39,009 nt of DNA from positions 1 to 39,009 of the forward strand of contig JAGBVS010000023.1 in assembly GCA_017630195.1 (NCBI GenBank), given 5' to 3'. The stretch comes from Bacteroidales bacterium (GTDB lineage Bacteria > Bacteroidota > Bacteroidia > Bacteroidales > F082). The notes under the pieces were generated by a model. The model was not told the origin of the DNA. It searched no databases and saw only the letters and a program-made list of their open reading frames with translations. The position numbers and the translations under genes were made by a program. Each line of letters starts with the position of its first letter. The stretch's first letter is position 1. Shown piece by piece: positions 24,360-33,268 of this stretch.

Positions 24360-24875
24360 TTATAAACCTAATTTTGCTTTAACATCAGCTGTGATGTCTA
24401 TTGCGTTTTCGCCAATATAAACAACTACGCCAGCTGTTTTGTCCAAAATGTAAGTAAATCCTTTTTCTTGACCTACTGCATTAACAGCGTTTTGAACTTT
24501 TTCGATAATTGGGTTCAACAACTCGACTTGTTTAGCTTGCAATGCCATATCAGCGCTGCCTTGGAATTCTTGGATTCTTGTTTCGAGGTCGATTATTTCT
24601 TTCTCTTTTGATTGACGGATCAAGTTAGACATTGTAGCTTGATTAGCTTGGTAGTCTTGGAGTTTATTTTGATATTCAGCTGCCATTGCTTGTAATTCAG
24701 CTTGTAATTCAGCAGCGTAAGCTTGGAGGTCTTGTTCAACTTTTGCTGTTTCTGGCATGATTTGCATGATTGAGCCTGAGTCAACGTGACCGATTTTTAC
24801 TGATTGAGCATTAACGCCATAACCAATACCCATTGTTAATACAATAGCGAAAAATAACTTAACTAATTTTTTCAT
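24360..24875 (-). CDS. OmpH/Skp-family periplasmic chaperone (second copy)
   Basis: A 171-residue protein with a signal peptide (cleavage after NAQ) and a long central coiled coil (about 40-115, rich in Ala, Gln and Glu: LQAYAAELQAELQAMAAEYQ). This is the prong structure of Skp, which holds unfolded outer-membrane proteins in the periplasm. The C-terminal FTYILDKTAGVVVYIGENAI block is characteristic of the family. It is a paralogue of the gene directly upstream. A strong promoter of its own suggests separate, high expression. It lies at the end of the bamA cluster. Confidence 0.93.
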   Translation of the reverse strand: MKKLVKLFFAIVLTMGIGYGVNAQSVKIGHVDSGSIMQIMPETAKVEQDLQAYAAELQAELQAMAAEYQNKLQDYQANQATMSNLIRQSKEKEIIDLETRIQEFQGSADMALQAKQVELLNPIIEKVQNAVNAVGQEKGFTYILDKTAGVVVYIGENAIDITADVKAKLGL

Positions 24876-24908
24876 TTTTATAATTTTTTATTGTTCAATT
24901 TTCTTTTG

Positions 24909-24940
24909 CAAAGATACACAATTTAGTTTTAACACACAAA
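24909..24940 (-). promoter_or_regulatory. Consensus promoter of the second ompH gene
   Basis: On the minus strand TTTG (24937-24940), 20 bp, TATCTTTG (24909-24916). Both boxes and spacing match the consensus. It lies between the two ompH genes and gives the second one its own start of transcription. Confidence 0.8.
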
Positions 24941-24958
24941 TATTATGTAAGTCTTATA

Positions 24959-25531
24959 TCATTTACCGCCTTTTTTTCTATCTTCACGACGAACAGTTTG
25001 CATCACATTTCCTATTTCGTCGAGCACATCATCGCTGATGTCATTTTTTTCGTTACAATAAAGCATTGTTGTTCCGGAAGCTTTATCAAACACGAATGCG
25101 TAGTTTTTAGTAAGAGCTATCTGATTTATAGCGTTATACACTTTTTCTTGAATTGGCTGTACGAGTTCAGCACGTTTTGTATATAACTCACCTTCAGGTC
25201 CGTAATATTGCAGTCTAAGAGCTTCTGCTTCTTGGCGTTTTGCTGTTATAGCATCTTTTTTCTTTCTTTTTTGGTCTTCAGAAAGAAGCACAGATTCTGA
25301 TTGATATTCTCTGTCCATTTCTTGAGCTTCCTGGAAGAGTTCAGTGATTTCTTTTTCCCATTTTTTTGAGAGTTGATTTATCTCTTCTTGAGCGTCACCA
25401 TATTCAGGAATATTTTCTAAAATATAATCTGAATCGACGTATGCTATTCTTTGATTTTGTTGAGCATTAACAGATGTCATTCCTAAGAACATCATAAATG
25501 CAAATAATAAGATTGATGTTTTTGTTTTCAT
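24959..25531 (-). CDS. OmpH/Skp-family periplasmic chaperone (first copy)
   Basis: A 190-residue protein. The signal peptide ends at VNAQ. RIAYVDSDYILENIPEY and a charged coiled coil (about 45-115) follow, then YAFVFDKASGTTMLYCNEKN, the OmpH signature. Compared with its neighbour it is more charged and has a basic tail (RREDRKKGGK). It is immediately downstream of bamA (74 bp with a repeat phrase), which fits its role of delivering barrels to the BAM complex. Confidence 0.93.
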   Translation of the reverse strand: MKTKTSILLFAFMMFLGMTSVNAQQNQRIAYVDSDYILENIPEYGDAQEEINQLSKKWEKEITELFQEAQEMDREYQSESVLLSEDQKRKKKDAITAKRQEAEALRLQYYGPEGELYTKRAELVQPIQEKVYNAINQIALTKNYAFVFDKASGTTMLYCNEKNDISDDVLDEIGNVMQTVRREDRKKGGK

Positions 25532-25573
25532 ATTCTAATATTTTTAATGTTATACATTGTTAATTCTTAATTG

Positions 25574-25609
25574 TTCATTATGAATTATGAATTGTGAATT
25601 ATGAATTAG
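25574..25609. repeat. Phrase repeat ATGAATTATGAATTG
   Basis: Units of the form (A)TTATGAA and ATTGTGAA repeat about five times between bamA and the first ompH gene. The stop codon of bamA (25606-25608) lies in the last unit. Related to 12803-12843 and 34355-34388. Confidence 0.65.
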
Positions 25610-28269
25610 TCAATAGAGCCTCCGATTGAGAAGTGGAACTGGCTCTTGTTTGCTCCGCTTATGCCAGGAATATCGTCGAATCCATAACCCCAGTCGATGC
25701 CGAGCATACCGAACATCGGCAAGTAGATGCGGAGGCCAAGTCCTGCTGAACGATAGACATCAAAAGGATTGAAGTTTTGAACACCGAACCAGTCGTTACC
25801 AGCTTCCACGAAACCGAGTGCATAAATTGTAGCTGTCGGGTTAAGAGAAAGCGGATATCTCAATTCCATAGTATATTTTGTAAATATATTACCGCCGAAG
25901 TTTTCATCTATATAATAATAAGGTGTAAGTTTTTCGTTTCCATAACCACGCATACCTATGATTTCTCTACCGTCGAAGTTATAGTTAGACAATCCGTCGC
26001 CACCGAGATAGAATCTTTGGAATGGAGTGATTCCAATATTTTGGTTATAGCAGCCGAGGAATCCGAAACGGACTCTTGTCATAAGGACGAGTTTATCATA
26101 AACCTCAGTGTACCATGCAAGTTTGAATTTCCATTTATGGAATTCAACCCAACGATACATCATATCTTCTCTTTTGGCTCTGTTTTCTTCACCTGGATAG
26201 AGTTCGTTATAATCTTTATCAGAGAATGCTGAATAAGGAGGTGTCAATTCAAGAGAAAGCACCAATTCAGAACCATAACGAGGATAAATAGGCTGACTTA
26301 CTGAGTTACGTCCTACGCTTATGTTGTAACTAATAACATTGAAATGACCATTACCTGAACCGAAATTAAATATAGAAGAATAATTGTTCAATTTATAACG
26401 CATCAAGTTAATTCCATGATAAACAGTGAAATAATCATCAGGCCATGACAAGCGTTTACCGAGTCCGAAAGAGAGACCTGTTGTTTTAAATGTTCCATAA
26501 TTTACACTTTCTCTTTCGTATGGTGTTGCGTATGTTGAATGATATAATGAAGACGTGAATGAATTAGGTTTCTTTCCACCGAGCCAAGGTTCTGTGAAAG
26601 AAAGGCCGTAGTAGAGATATTGTGTTCCGTATGTCTGTACTCTCAAAGAAAGTTTTTGACCGTCACCGCCTGGTATTGGAGTCCAAGCGTCTTTGTTGAA
26701 CATTTTTTTAAATGAGAAGTTATTGAGTGTCAATCCGAGAGTAAGGATAAGGCTGTTATAGCCCCAACCTGCGGAAAGTTCTATTTGGTCTGAGCTTGTC
26801 TCTTCCACTACGTATTCAATATCTACTGTTCCGTCTGATGGATCAGGTTTAATATCAGGATTCAAAGTCTCAGCATTGAAATATCCCAAAGCTGCGAGTT
26901 CTCTTGTTGTTCTTATGACATCGCTTCTGCTGAAGAGCTGACCTGGTTTTGTGTACATCTCACGAATCACGACATGGTCATTGGTTTTTGTATTACCCTT
27001 AACCGATACTTTTCCGATTGTAGCCTGGTCTCCTTCAAACATTCTTATTTCCAAGTCGATGGAATCATTTTCTACTCTAACTTCAATAGGATTGACTTGG
27101 AAGAAGAGGTAACCATCGTCCATATAGATAGAGCTGATGTCATATCCACCTTCGTTATATTGAAGGTTTGTTTGGAGCAATTCTTTGTTATATACGTCGC
27201 CTTTGTGAATACCGAGCACTTTGTTAAGAAGTGTTGTGTCATATTTAGTATTTCCGACCCAGATGATGTCGCGGAAATAATATTTATTGCCTTCATCAAT
27301 ATTGATTGTGATACCGAGGTTTTTATCGTCTATTCTATAAACTGAATCGCTTATGATACGAGCGTCGCGGTAGCCATCTTGATTATATTTAGCGATGATA
27401 TTCAATTTATCATCTTCAAAGTTACTTTCAAGATATTTAGAGCCTTTGAAGATACGAGGGCGATAATTGTCAAAGAAATAATTTGTAATTTTTGTAAAAC
27501 CATCTTTTGGTTTAAGTCTGACAAAATCCCATGTAGCATCTATTACTGTTGGAGCGAGAGGGTTGAGAGGGTCGAAATTTCCTTTCACTTTCGTCTCTTT
27601 CATCGCCTTACGCAACTGATTGTCTGTAAGTTCCTCATTACCATTGATAACTATTTCAGAGATACGTACTTTGGGTCCTTTTTCTATATCAAGAATCAAG
27701 TTAACATAATTGTCACGAGTTGTATCGTTTTCAGCCTTGACATCTACCTCTACATTATGGAATCCTTTGTCAAAATAATAATCTTCAATGATTCTTCTTG
27801 TTTTGGTATAAGTATGTTCTGTAGCGACATCGCCTCTGGTGAGGTTAATTTTCTTTCTAAGTTCATCTGCTTCGGATTTTTTGACGCCTTTGAAAGAGAA
27901 TTTAGATATACGAGGACGTTCTTTCAGGTCGATATTAAGAAATATTTTTCTTCCTATTTTTGTTGTACAAGTTATTGAAACATCTTCAAACAGACCTTGT
28001 TCCCATAATTTTCTGATTGCATTGGTGATTTTATCGCCCGGCACATCAATCATCTCGCCAGGCTGAAGTCCTGAAATCATAACAAGGACCTGAGGATCCA
28101 AATACTTCACTCCTGTTACGGTAACACCACCTATCTCATATTCTCGAGGCAGGGAATAATCGATTTCAGACATATCATTACCCACCTGAATCTGAGCGTT
28201 GACATTGATGCTGAATGTCAAAAACAAACCCAACACGAGTAATAATTTGTTAATATTTTTATGTATCAT
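25606..28269 (-). CDS. bamA: Outer-membrane protein assembly factor BamA
   Basis: The core subunit of the BAM machine that inserts beta-barrels into the outer membrane. The 887-residue product has a signal peptide (LLLVLGLFLTFSINVNAQ), five POTRA domains (about 45-480; for example VTGVKYLDPQVLVMISGLQP and ISEIVINGNEELTDNQLRKA), and a C-terminal 16-strand barrel (about 510-887) with the GGDGLSNYNF and RGYGNEKL loop. Its ATG overlaps the stop of uppS by one base (TAATG). The long insertion after the third POTRA (about 235-285) is seen in Bacteroidota BamA. Confidence 0.96.
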   Translation of the reverse strand: MIHKNINKLLLVLGLFLTFSINVNAQIQVGNDMSEIDYSLPREYEIGGVTVTGVKYLDPQVLVMISGLQPGEMIDVPGDKITNAIRKLWEQGLFEDVSITCTTKIGRKIFLNIDLKERPRISKFSFKGVKKSEADELRKKINLTRGDVATEHTYTKTRRIIEDYYFDKGFHNVEVDVKAENDTTRDNYVNLILDIEKGPKVRISEIVINGNEELTDNQLRKAMKETKVKGNFDPLNPLAPTVIDATWDFVRLKPKDGFTKITNYFFDNYRPRIFKGSKYLESNFEDDKLNIIAKYNQDGYRDARIISDSVYRIDDKNLGITINIDEGNKYYFRDIIWVGNTKYDTTLLNKVLGIHKGDVYNKELLQTNLQYNEGGYDISSIYMDDGYLFFQVNPIEVRVENDSIDLEIRMFEGDQATIGKVSVKGNTKTNDHVVIREMYTKPGQLFSRSDVIRTTRELAALGYFNAETLNPDIKPDPSDGTVDIEYVVEETSSDQIELSAGWGYNSLILTLGLTLNNFSFKKMFNKDAWTPIPGGDGQKLSLRVQTYGTQYLYYGLSFTEPWLGGKKPNSFTSSLYHSTYATPYERESVNYGTFKTTGLSFGLGKRLSWPDDYFTVYHGINLMRYKLNNYSSIFNFGSGNGHFNVISYNISVGRNSVSQPIYPRYGSELVLSLELTPPYSAFSDKDYNELYPGEENRAKREDMMYRWVEFHKWKFKLAWYTEVYDKLVLMTRVRFGFLGCYNQNIGITPFQRFYLGGDGLSNYNFDGREIIGMRGYGNEKLTPYYYIDENFGGNIFTKYTMELRYPLSLNPTATIYALGFVEAGNDWFGVQNFNPFDVYRSAGLGLRIYLPMFGMLGIDWGYGFDDIPGISGANKSQFHFSIGGSID

Positions 28270-29027
28270 TACTTATTCTCTTTTAATTGTTCACTTGTTT
28301 TACCAAATCTACGTTCACGATTTTGATAATCGACGATAGCCGCATACAAATCTTCTTTGCCGAAGTCTGGCCAGAATTTTTCTGTAAAATAAAATTCAGA
28401 ATACGCAAGTTGCCATAACAAGAAATTACTTATTCTTTCTTCGCCGCTTGTTCTGATAAGCAATTCTGGGTCAGGCATATCATTAGTGCTCAAGAAATCA
28501 GAAAAACATTTCTCGTCAATTTGTTCAATATTGATTTCGCCAGATTTCACCTTTTCAGCTATTTTCTTAGCTGCTTGTGCAATTTCCCATCTGCCAGAAT
28601 AGCTAAGACATAGTGTCAAAGTCATTCTGTCATTGTTTTTGGTTTCATCGATGGTTTTCATCAAGGCTTCATAATTGCTCTTTGGAAGTCTTTCCAAATC
28701 GCCTATAGCATTAAGGCGTATGTTATTATTGTTCAAAGTTTTAAGCTCTTCCGACATTGTCTTTGACAACAATCTCATAAGAGCATCGACTTCAAATTGA
28801 GAACGGTTCCAGTTTTCGGTAGAGAATGCGTATAAGGTAAGATATTTAACTCCGAGTTCTGCGCAGGCCTCAGATGCAGCACGAACTGCACCTACACCAT
28901 TTTGATGTCCGAAGACTCTCAACTTACCTTGCTCTTTTGCCCAACGTCCATTGCCATCCATGATTATGGCAATATGCTGAGGCAGTCTCTCTATATTTAT
29001 TTTTTCTTTTAAACTATTCATCGTCAT
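28269..29027 (-). CDS. uppS: Undecaprenyl diphosphate synthase
   Basis: It makes the C55 lipid carrier used for peptidoglycan and O-antigen. The 252-residue product has the cis-prenyltransferase signature HIAIIMDGNGRWAKEQG with catalytic Asp24, then YLTLYAFSTENWNRS, and the C-terminal LLIRTSGEERISNFLLWQLA and FTEKFWPDF. It acts at the inner membrane. It starts three bases after the porG stop and overlaps bamA. Starting at Met3 is also possible. Confidence 0.97.
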   Translation of the reverse strand: MTMNSLKEKINIERLPQHIAIIMDGNGRWAKEQGKLRVFGHQNGVGAVRAASEACAELGVKYLTLYAFSTENWNRSQFEVDALMRLLSKTMSEELKTLNNNNIRLNAIGDLERLPKSNYEALMKTIDETKNNDRMTLTLCLSYSGRWEIAQAAKKIAEKVKSGEINIEQIDEKCFSDFLSTNDMPDPELLIRTSGEERISNFLLWQLAYSEFYFTEKFWPDFGKEDLYAAIVDYQNRERRFGKTSEQLKENK

Positions 29028-29030
29028 GAA

Positions 29031-29912
29031 TCAAATTTTTATACCTGAATGACAAATTTCTCTTCTTGGAAGATTAAATCTGTAAACTATTGAAAATTCT
29101 AATGTTCCAAACCAATCATTGTTATATCCGAATCCATGCCATTTTTTACCAGCGCCATTACCTCTCTGCATTCCAGGCTCATATGAGCCTGAAGGGTCGG
29201 TGTAATCCACGCCTTCCACAACGGCTGAAGTTTCTGGATATAATCCGCTTACATCATCAATATAATCTGTAAAAGTCTTATGCATTCTCCATTCCAAAGT
29301 CATTCCCAATCTGCTTGTCATGCTATATTTCAAGCCAACGCCAAAAGGAATAGAAACACTGTATAAGTCGTAATAATCCGGTATCTTATTACCATCATTA
29401 TCAAGCATATACTCGCCTTTATCATTCATTTGAAAATTACCTTCTGTATTCAAAGGCTGTAATTCATTTCCATTATAATCGCATGGATTAAAATTAAACA
29501 CAGAAATACCTGCAAAGATATAAGGAGTTATATAATCACGGTTGCTGCCTGTCCAATAGTCAAAAAAATTAAATTCAGCTAAGAAAGCGAAATCATTGAC
29601 TTTACTTGTGAAATTCAAGTCACGTTCCGGTCTAAAACCTATTGTTGCATCATCTGCTTTTAAATTTAAATGTGAATACTGCAATCTGAAAGCCCAACGA
29701 AAATTATCATAATATCTCACAACGACGGGGCTGAAGTCAATATCTGGCTGGCGAAAATGTCCACCTGGATTTATATCACCGATATAATAAGACAAACCTG
29801 CCGATGCTCCCACTTCAACTATCTGAGCTTTAGACTTTTGCGGCATTCCGCATAAAAACACTAACAAGAAAATTATCGTTAAAAAAATGCTTTTTTTCAT
29901 CAATTTATTCAC
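29031..29912 (-). CDS. porG: T9SS outer-membrane protein PorG (DUF6089 family)
   Basis: A 293-residue outer-membrane barrel-type protein of the type IX secretion system. The signal peptide (MKKSIFLTIIFLLVFLCG, Met5) is followed by EVGASAGLSYYIGDINPGG, the family start. The body is rich in alternating aromatic strands (VVVRYYDNFRWAFRLQYSHL, PYIFAGISVFNFNP, GLKYSMTSRLGMTLEWRMH). In Porphyromonas gingivalis the porG-uppS-bamA-ompH-ompH order is the same, which supports the call. PorG associates with the PorK/PorN ring and the Sov pore. The T9SS cargo gene about 5 kb downstream (24229) fits. Met1 and Met5 are both possible starts. Confidence 0.85.
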   Translation of the reverse strand: MNKLMKKSIFLTIIFLLVFLCGMPQKSKAQIVEVGASAGLSYYIGDINPGGHFRQPDIDFSPVVVRYYDNFRWAFRLQYSHLNLKADDATIGFRPERDLNFTSKVNDFAFLAEFNFFDYWTGSNRDYITPYIFAGISVFNFNPCDYNGNELQPLNTEGNFQMNDKGEYMLDNDGNKIPDYYDLYSVSIPFGVGLKYSMTSRLGMTLEWRMHKTFTDYIDDVSGLYPETSAVVEGVDYTDPSGSYEPGMQRGNGAGKKWHGFGYNNDWFGTLEFSIVYRFNLPRREICHSGIKI

Positions 29913-29961
29913 TTTTCCCCTTTATTTTTCAACACTAAAAAACTAATTCTTCAAGAATCTA

Positions 29962-29969
29962 CAAAATTA
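29962..29969 (-). promoter_or_regulatory. Probable -7 box of porG-uppS-bamA
   Basis: On the minus strand TAATTTTG matches TAnnTTTG about 50 bases before the porG start. No TTTG is present at the -33 position, so the evidence is partial. Confidence 0.4.
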
Positions 29970-30005
29970 CGATAAATTTGTTAATTTATTATATATAACA
30001 AGAAA

Positions 30006-30905
30006 TTAATTTCTCAAATCATTTCCCCAAAGTAATTTTTTTCTTATTGTCTCGAAAAAATTTTTACCTGGCATTTTCACCATGTTAAACGTGAAGTCTG
30101 TTTTTCTGATATCAATATTCATGGATTTGTCGGCCGGCACGATACGAGAATCCAAGCCGAGAGCAAAAGCATCACATCTTCCACCAACTTTTATCTTAAC
30201 CTTGCTTGTATCAGGAATAACGACAGGACGCACACTTAAATTATGCGCAGCGATAGGCGTTATCAAAAAGCTGTCGGCATTAGGAGTCATGATTGGTCCG
30301 CCTACGCTCATCGAATAAGCCGTAGAACCTGTTGGTGTCGCCAAAATTATTCCATCAGCCCAATATGTATTAAGCAACATATCATCGATATAAACCTCTA
30401 CAACTATCAGAGAACCATTATCTTTACGGCAAATGCTGATTTCATTCAAAGCATAATTAATTCCATTGAAAACATTTTCCGAATCATTGATTTGAATTAA
30501 TGAACGTTTTTCGATTTCATAATTTCCTGCAATGATATTTTTCACTGCTTCCGCCGACTCCTGCGGAGAGACGCTCGCCAAAAAGCCAAGCGTTCCGGTA
30601 TTGATTCCAAGCACCGGTATTCCACTGTCTTTGATTAAAGGAACTGAATCTAAAATAGTACCGTCGCCACCAAATGAAAACATCACATCAATCTGATTCT
30701 TAATATCTTCCGCCTTATTAAAAAAATGCACTTCATAAGTCTCATCAAAACAATGTTTTATATCATTCCAAAAAGGTTCATAAATCATTATGTCAATATC
30801 AGATTCTTTCAGAAGACACAAAACATCACGCATAAGATTATCATAATCAGAGCCAAAAGCTTTTCCGTATAATGCAATTTTCATGACTTTTCTTTTTAAA
30901 AACAT
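30006..30905 (-). CDS. nadK: NAD kinase
   Basis: It phosphorylates NAD to NADP. The 299-residue frame contains the GGDGT motif (MFSFGGDGTILDSVP), NTGTLGFLASVSPQE, LNEISICRK, and the GSTAYSMSVGGPIMTP block. The frame starts at 30905 in a TAATG overlap with the upstream Omp85 gene, so initiation may be coupled. The family N-terminus MKIALYGKAFG begins at Met8 (30884), which is the other likely start. The overlap is why I keep the longer form. Confidence 0.95.
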   Translation of the reverse strand: MFLKRKVMKIALYGKAFGSDYDNLMRDVLCLLKESDIDIMIYEPFWNDIKHCFDETYEVHFFNKAEDIKNQIDVMFSFGGDGTILDSVPLIKDSGIPVLGINTGTLGFLASVSPQESAEAVKNIIAGNYEIEKRSLIQINDSENVFNGINYALNEISICRKDNGSLIVVEVYIDDMLLNTYWADGIILATPTGSTAYSMSVGGPIMTPNADSFLITPIAAHNLSVRPVVIPDTSKVKIKVGGRCDAFALGLDSRIVPADKSMNIDIRKTDFTFNMVKMPGKNFFETIRKKLLWGNDLRN

Positions 30906-32299
30906 TAAATAGGGGCAACGAAATGTATAAACAAACCAGTTTCTCCCATATCATTTATTCCATATTCAAGGCGAAGCACCTTGTCGTAATATGTGACGAA
31001 ATCCAATCCAATTCCCGTTCCAAAAATGAATTTATTATCCAAGAAAGAAGTAGGATTTTCTGGCATTTTCCAAGAATATGCGCAATCGAAGAAAAGATTC
31101 GCATATAATGCAAAATGGATTTTTCCGAATTTTTCATTCTTAATCAAGGGCAAATACCTTGTCACTGGATTCAAGATAGCAAACTTCAAATTATTCTTTA
31201 CCAATGCAAAATTCATCGCATCAATGACATATAACTCATACGTTCTCACATAATCGTTTTTATAGCCTAAACATTGACTGAAGAAATAAGGAGCATCAGT
31301 ATCGTCTGACAATTTCATTGTAAGATTAGATGACCAATACCAACGTCCTTTTATCGGCTGATACCAGTCGGCTGTAATTTTTCCGTACAAGACATCAGGA
31401 CTTGTCTCAAAAACACCGAATCCGAATTTCTCAACAAGCAGCTCAAAATAATGACCGTCCAATGGATAATTCTGTTCATCACGATAATCGTTTTTATATG
31501 TAGCTGATAACGCAAAATATTGAAAACGAGTTCCATCGACATTAGCGAAATCATTATTCAAAGATGGCAAAGAATCGTGATACAAAGTATTGTTATAGCT
31601 TAAATTCAAGAAAAATTTGTTACGATGTCCGAAACGGCAATGAGGCTCAATGAAAACGAATGCCGACTGACGTGCGAATTGATTATCACCATTGAAATAA
31701 AGCGTTTTGTTATTTTCCGTCAGATACGACACTTCTTTATCTCTTTTATATCCGACACCAAATTCAACTCCAAAATATTGTTTGTCAGTAATATAAGGAA
31801 CATCATACGACAATGCGTAATTCTGATTATAGCCCGAAATAAAAGTAAAATTCAGATCATGTTTCTGTCCTAAGAAATTCTTACACTTCATTTCGACACC
31901 ATAACTGAAACGTGTGATGTCGTTGGCCTCATACCAAGCGTTGAGATTTCGGTCGGAATAAGCGACGTAAGGATAAAGCCAAAGATACCATCTTTCGGTG
32001 ACATCAATTTGCAGAATCACGCCGTTTTCATTTGTCTTGTCAGCTATTTCCTCGAAAGTCACGAAATTAAACAAAGTAGTATTCAAAATATTTTCACGAC
32101 TGATTTTCTTTTCCTCTTCCCATTGAGCAACACTCAGAGTGTCACCGACAGAGAAAGTAAGCTCTCGTAATATGATTGGCTCTTTCGTCACGTCATTACC
32201 TTTTAAAACCACGTCAGATACAACCACATAACCACTTGTATCTTGTTGTGCACCAAGCACAAAAGGCAATAACAACAAAAAAAGCAAAAGTCGTTTCAT
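30905..32299 (-). CDS. Omp85-family protein with a single POTRA domain
   Basis: A 464-residue outer-membrane protein. The signal peptide (LLLFLLLLPFVLGA) precedes one POTRA-like domain (about 22-105: VVVSDVVLKGNDVTKEPIIL, then ILNTTLFNFVTFEEI and VILQIDVTERWYLW). A barrel follows from about 110 with alternating strands (FSYGVEMKCKNFLGQKHDLN, YFGVEFGVGYKRD, FGTGIGLDFVTYYDKVLRLE). This is the BamA/TamA surface-antigen family, but with one POTRA instead of the five in BamA. It is a common Bacteroidota gene of unknown role. It follows rsgA after 7 bp and overlaps nadK. Confidence 0.85.
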   Translation of the reverse strand: MKRLLLFLLLLPFVLGAQQDTSGYVVVSDVVLKGNDVTKEPIILRELTFSVGDTLSVAQWEEEKKISRENILNTTLFNFVTFEEIADKTNENGVILQIDVTERWYLWLYPYVAYSDRNLNAWYEANDITRFSYGVEMKCKNFLGQKHDLNFTFISGYNQNYALSYDVPYITDKQYFGVEFGVGYKRDKEVSYLTENNKTLYFNGDNQFARQSAFVFIEPHCRFGHRNKFFLNLSYNNTLYHDSLPSLNNDFANVDGTRFQYFALSATYKNDYRDEQNYPLDGHYFELLVEKFGFGVFETSPDVLYGKITADWYQPIKGRWYWSSNLTMKLSDDTDAPYFFSQCLGYKNDYVRTYELYVIDAMNFALVKNNLKFAILNPVTRYLPLIKNEKFGKIHFALYANLFFDCAYSWKMPENPTSFLDNKFIFGTGIGLDFVTYYDKVLRLEYGINDMGETGLFIHFVAPI

Positions 32300-32306
32300 A
32301 CAACAA

Positions 32307-33215
32307 TCAATCTTCCATCATGTTACAATAATCGGTATAACGCCAATCAGCAATAAGATTCTGTTCTACTGCGTTTTTTATTGCGCAATGAGGTTCGTGG
32401 AGGTGAGTACAGTTAGAGAACTTGCATTCATGCATAAGATTACGCATTTCCGGAAAACGCTGCGCCAAAGTCTCTTTTTCCATATCGTACAAGCCGAACT
32501 CTTTAATTCCTGGAGAATCAATTATATAACCTCCAAAACAAAGAGGAAACATTTGTGAGAATGTTGTTGTATGTTTTCCTTTTTCGTGAACGTCAGAAAT
32601 ATCGCCAACTCTTACGTTAAGGTTTGGATCGAGTCGGTTTATGAGCGCCGATTTGCCAACGCCGGAATGGCCTGAAAAAAGATTGACTTTGTCTTTCATT
32701 ATCTCTTTCAGTTCCTCACAATTAAATCCTGTTTTCGCAGAAATCATAAAGGAATGATAGCCAATATTTTTAAATACAGAAATCAAATCTTCCGCTATCG
32801 CCATTTGCTCATCATCATACAAGTCACATTTGTTGAAAACTATTGTCACTGGAATATGATAAGCCTCGGCTGTGACTAAAAATCTATCTATGAAACCTGT
32901 TGAAGTTCTTGGCTGTGCGATTGTTGCGACCAGAATAGCCTGATCGATGTTAGAAGCGATGATATGAGACGCTTTTGAAAGATTCACCGACTTTCTAACG
33001 ATGACATTATAGCGTGGCAATATCTTGTTAATAACGCAGGTTTCTTTGTTATTTTCTTTTTCATAAATAACCTTATCGCCCACCGCTACTGGGTTAGTGG
33101 TTCTCAATCCGTCGAGACGTATTTTACCTCTCAAACGACACAAAACGACCTCGCCGGCATCATTTCTTACTTCATACCAACTTCCTGTTGATTTAATGAC
33201 AACTCCTTCTTGCAT
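32307..33215 (-). CDS. rsgA: Ribosome biogenesis GTPase RsgA
   Basis: A circularly permuted GTPase that helps mature the 30S ribosomal subunit. The 302-residue product begins with an OB-fold domain (SWYEVRNDAGEVVLCRLRGK). The G motifs are in permuted order: G4 NKCD, then G1 GHSGVGKSALIN, then G3 DSPGI. The C-terminal zinc-binding part has CKFSNCTHLHEPHC. It heads an operon with the Omp85 gene and nadK. A promoter lies just upstream. Confidence 0.97.
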   Translation of the reverse strand: MQEGVVIKSTGSWYEVRNDAGEVVLCRLRGKIRLDGLRTTNPVAVGDKVIYEKENNKETCVINKILPRYNVIVRKSVNLSKASHIIASNIDQAILVATIAQPRTSTGFIDRFLVTAEAYHIPVTIVFNKCDLYDDEQMAIAEDLISVFKNIGYHSFMISAKTGFNCEELKEIMKDKVNLFSGHSGVGKSALINRLDPNLNVRVGDISDVHEKGKHTTTFSQMFPLCFGGYIIDSPGIKEFGLYDMEKETLAQRFPEMRNLMHECKFSNCTHLHEPHCAIKNAVEQNLIADWRYTDYCNMMED

Positions 33216-33231
33216 TTATGCTTATTTTGCG

Positions 33232-33263
33232 CAAAGGTACATATTTTTATTTTATAAAACTAA
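33232..33263 (-). promoter_or_regulatory. Promoter of rsgA operon
   Basis: On the minus strand TTAG (33260-33263), 20 bp, TACCTTTG (33232-33239). The -7 box is exact and the -33 box has one mismatch. Confidence 0.6.
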
Positions 33264-33268
33264 GTCAT

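Noticed and set aside
27379-27978. Plus-strand frame of 199 codons
   Set aside because: Opposite the POTRA region of bamA, with a composition typical of antisense shadows.
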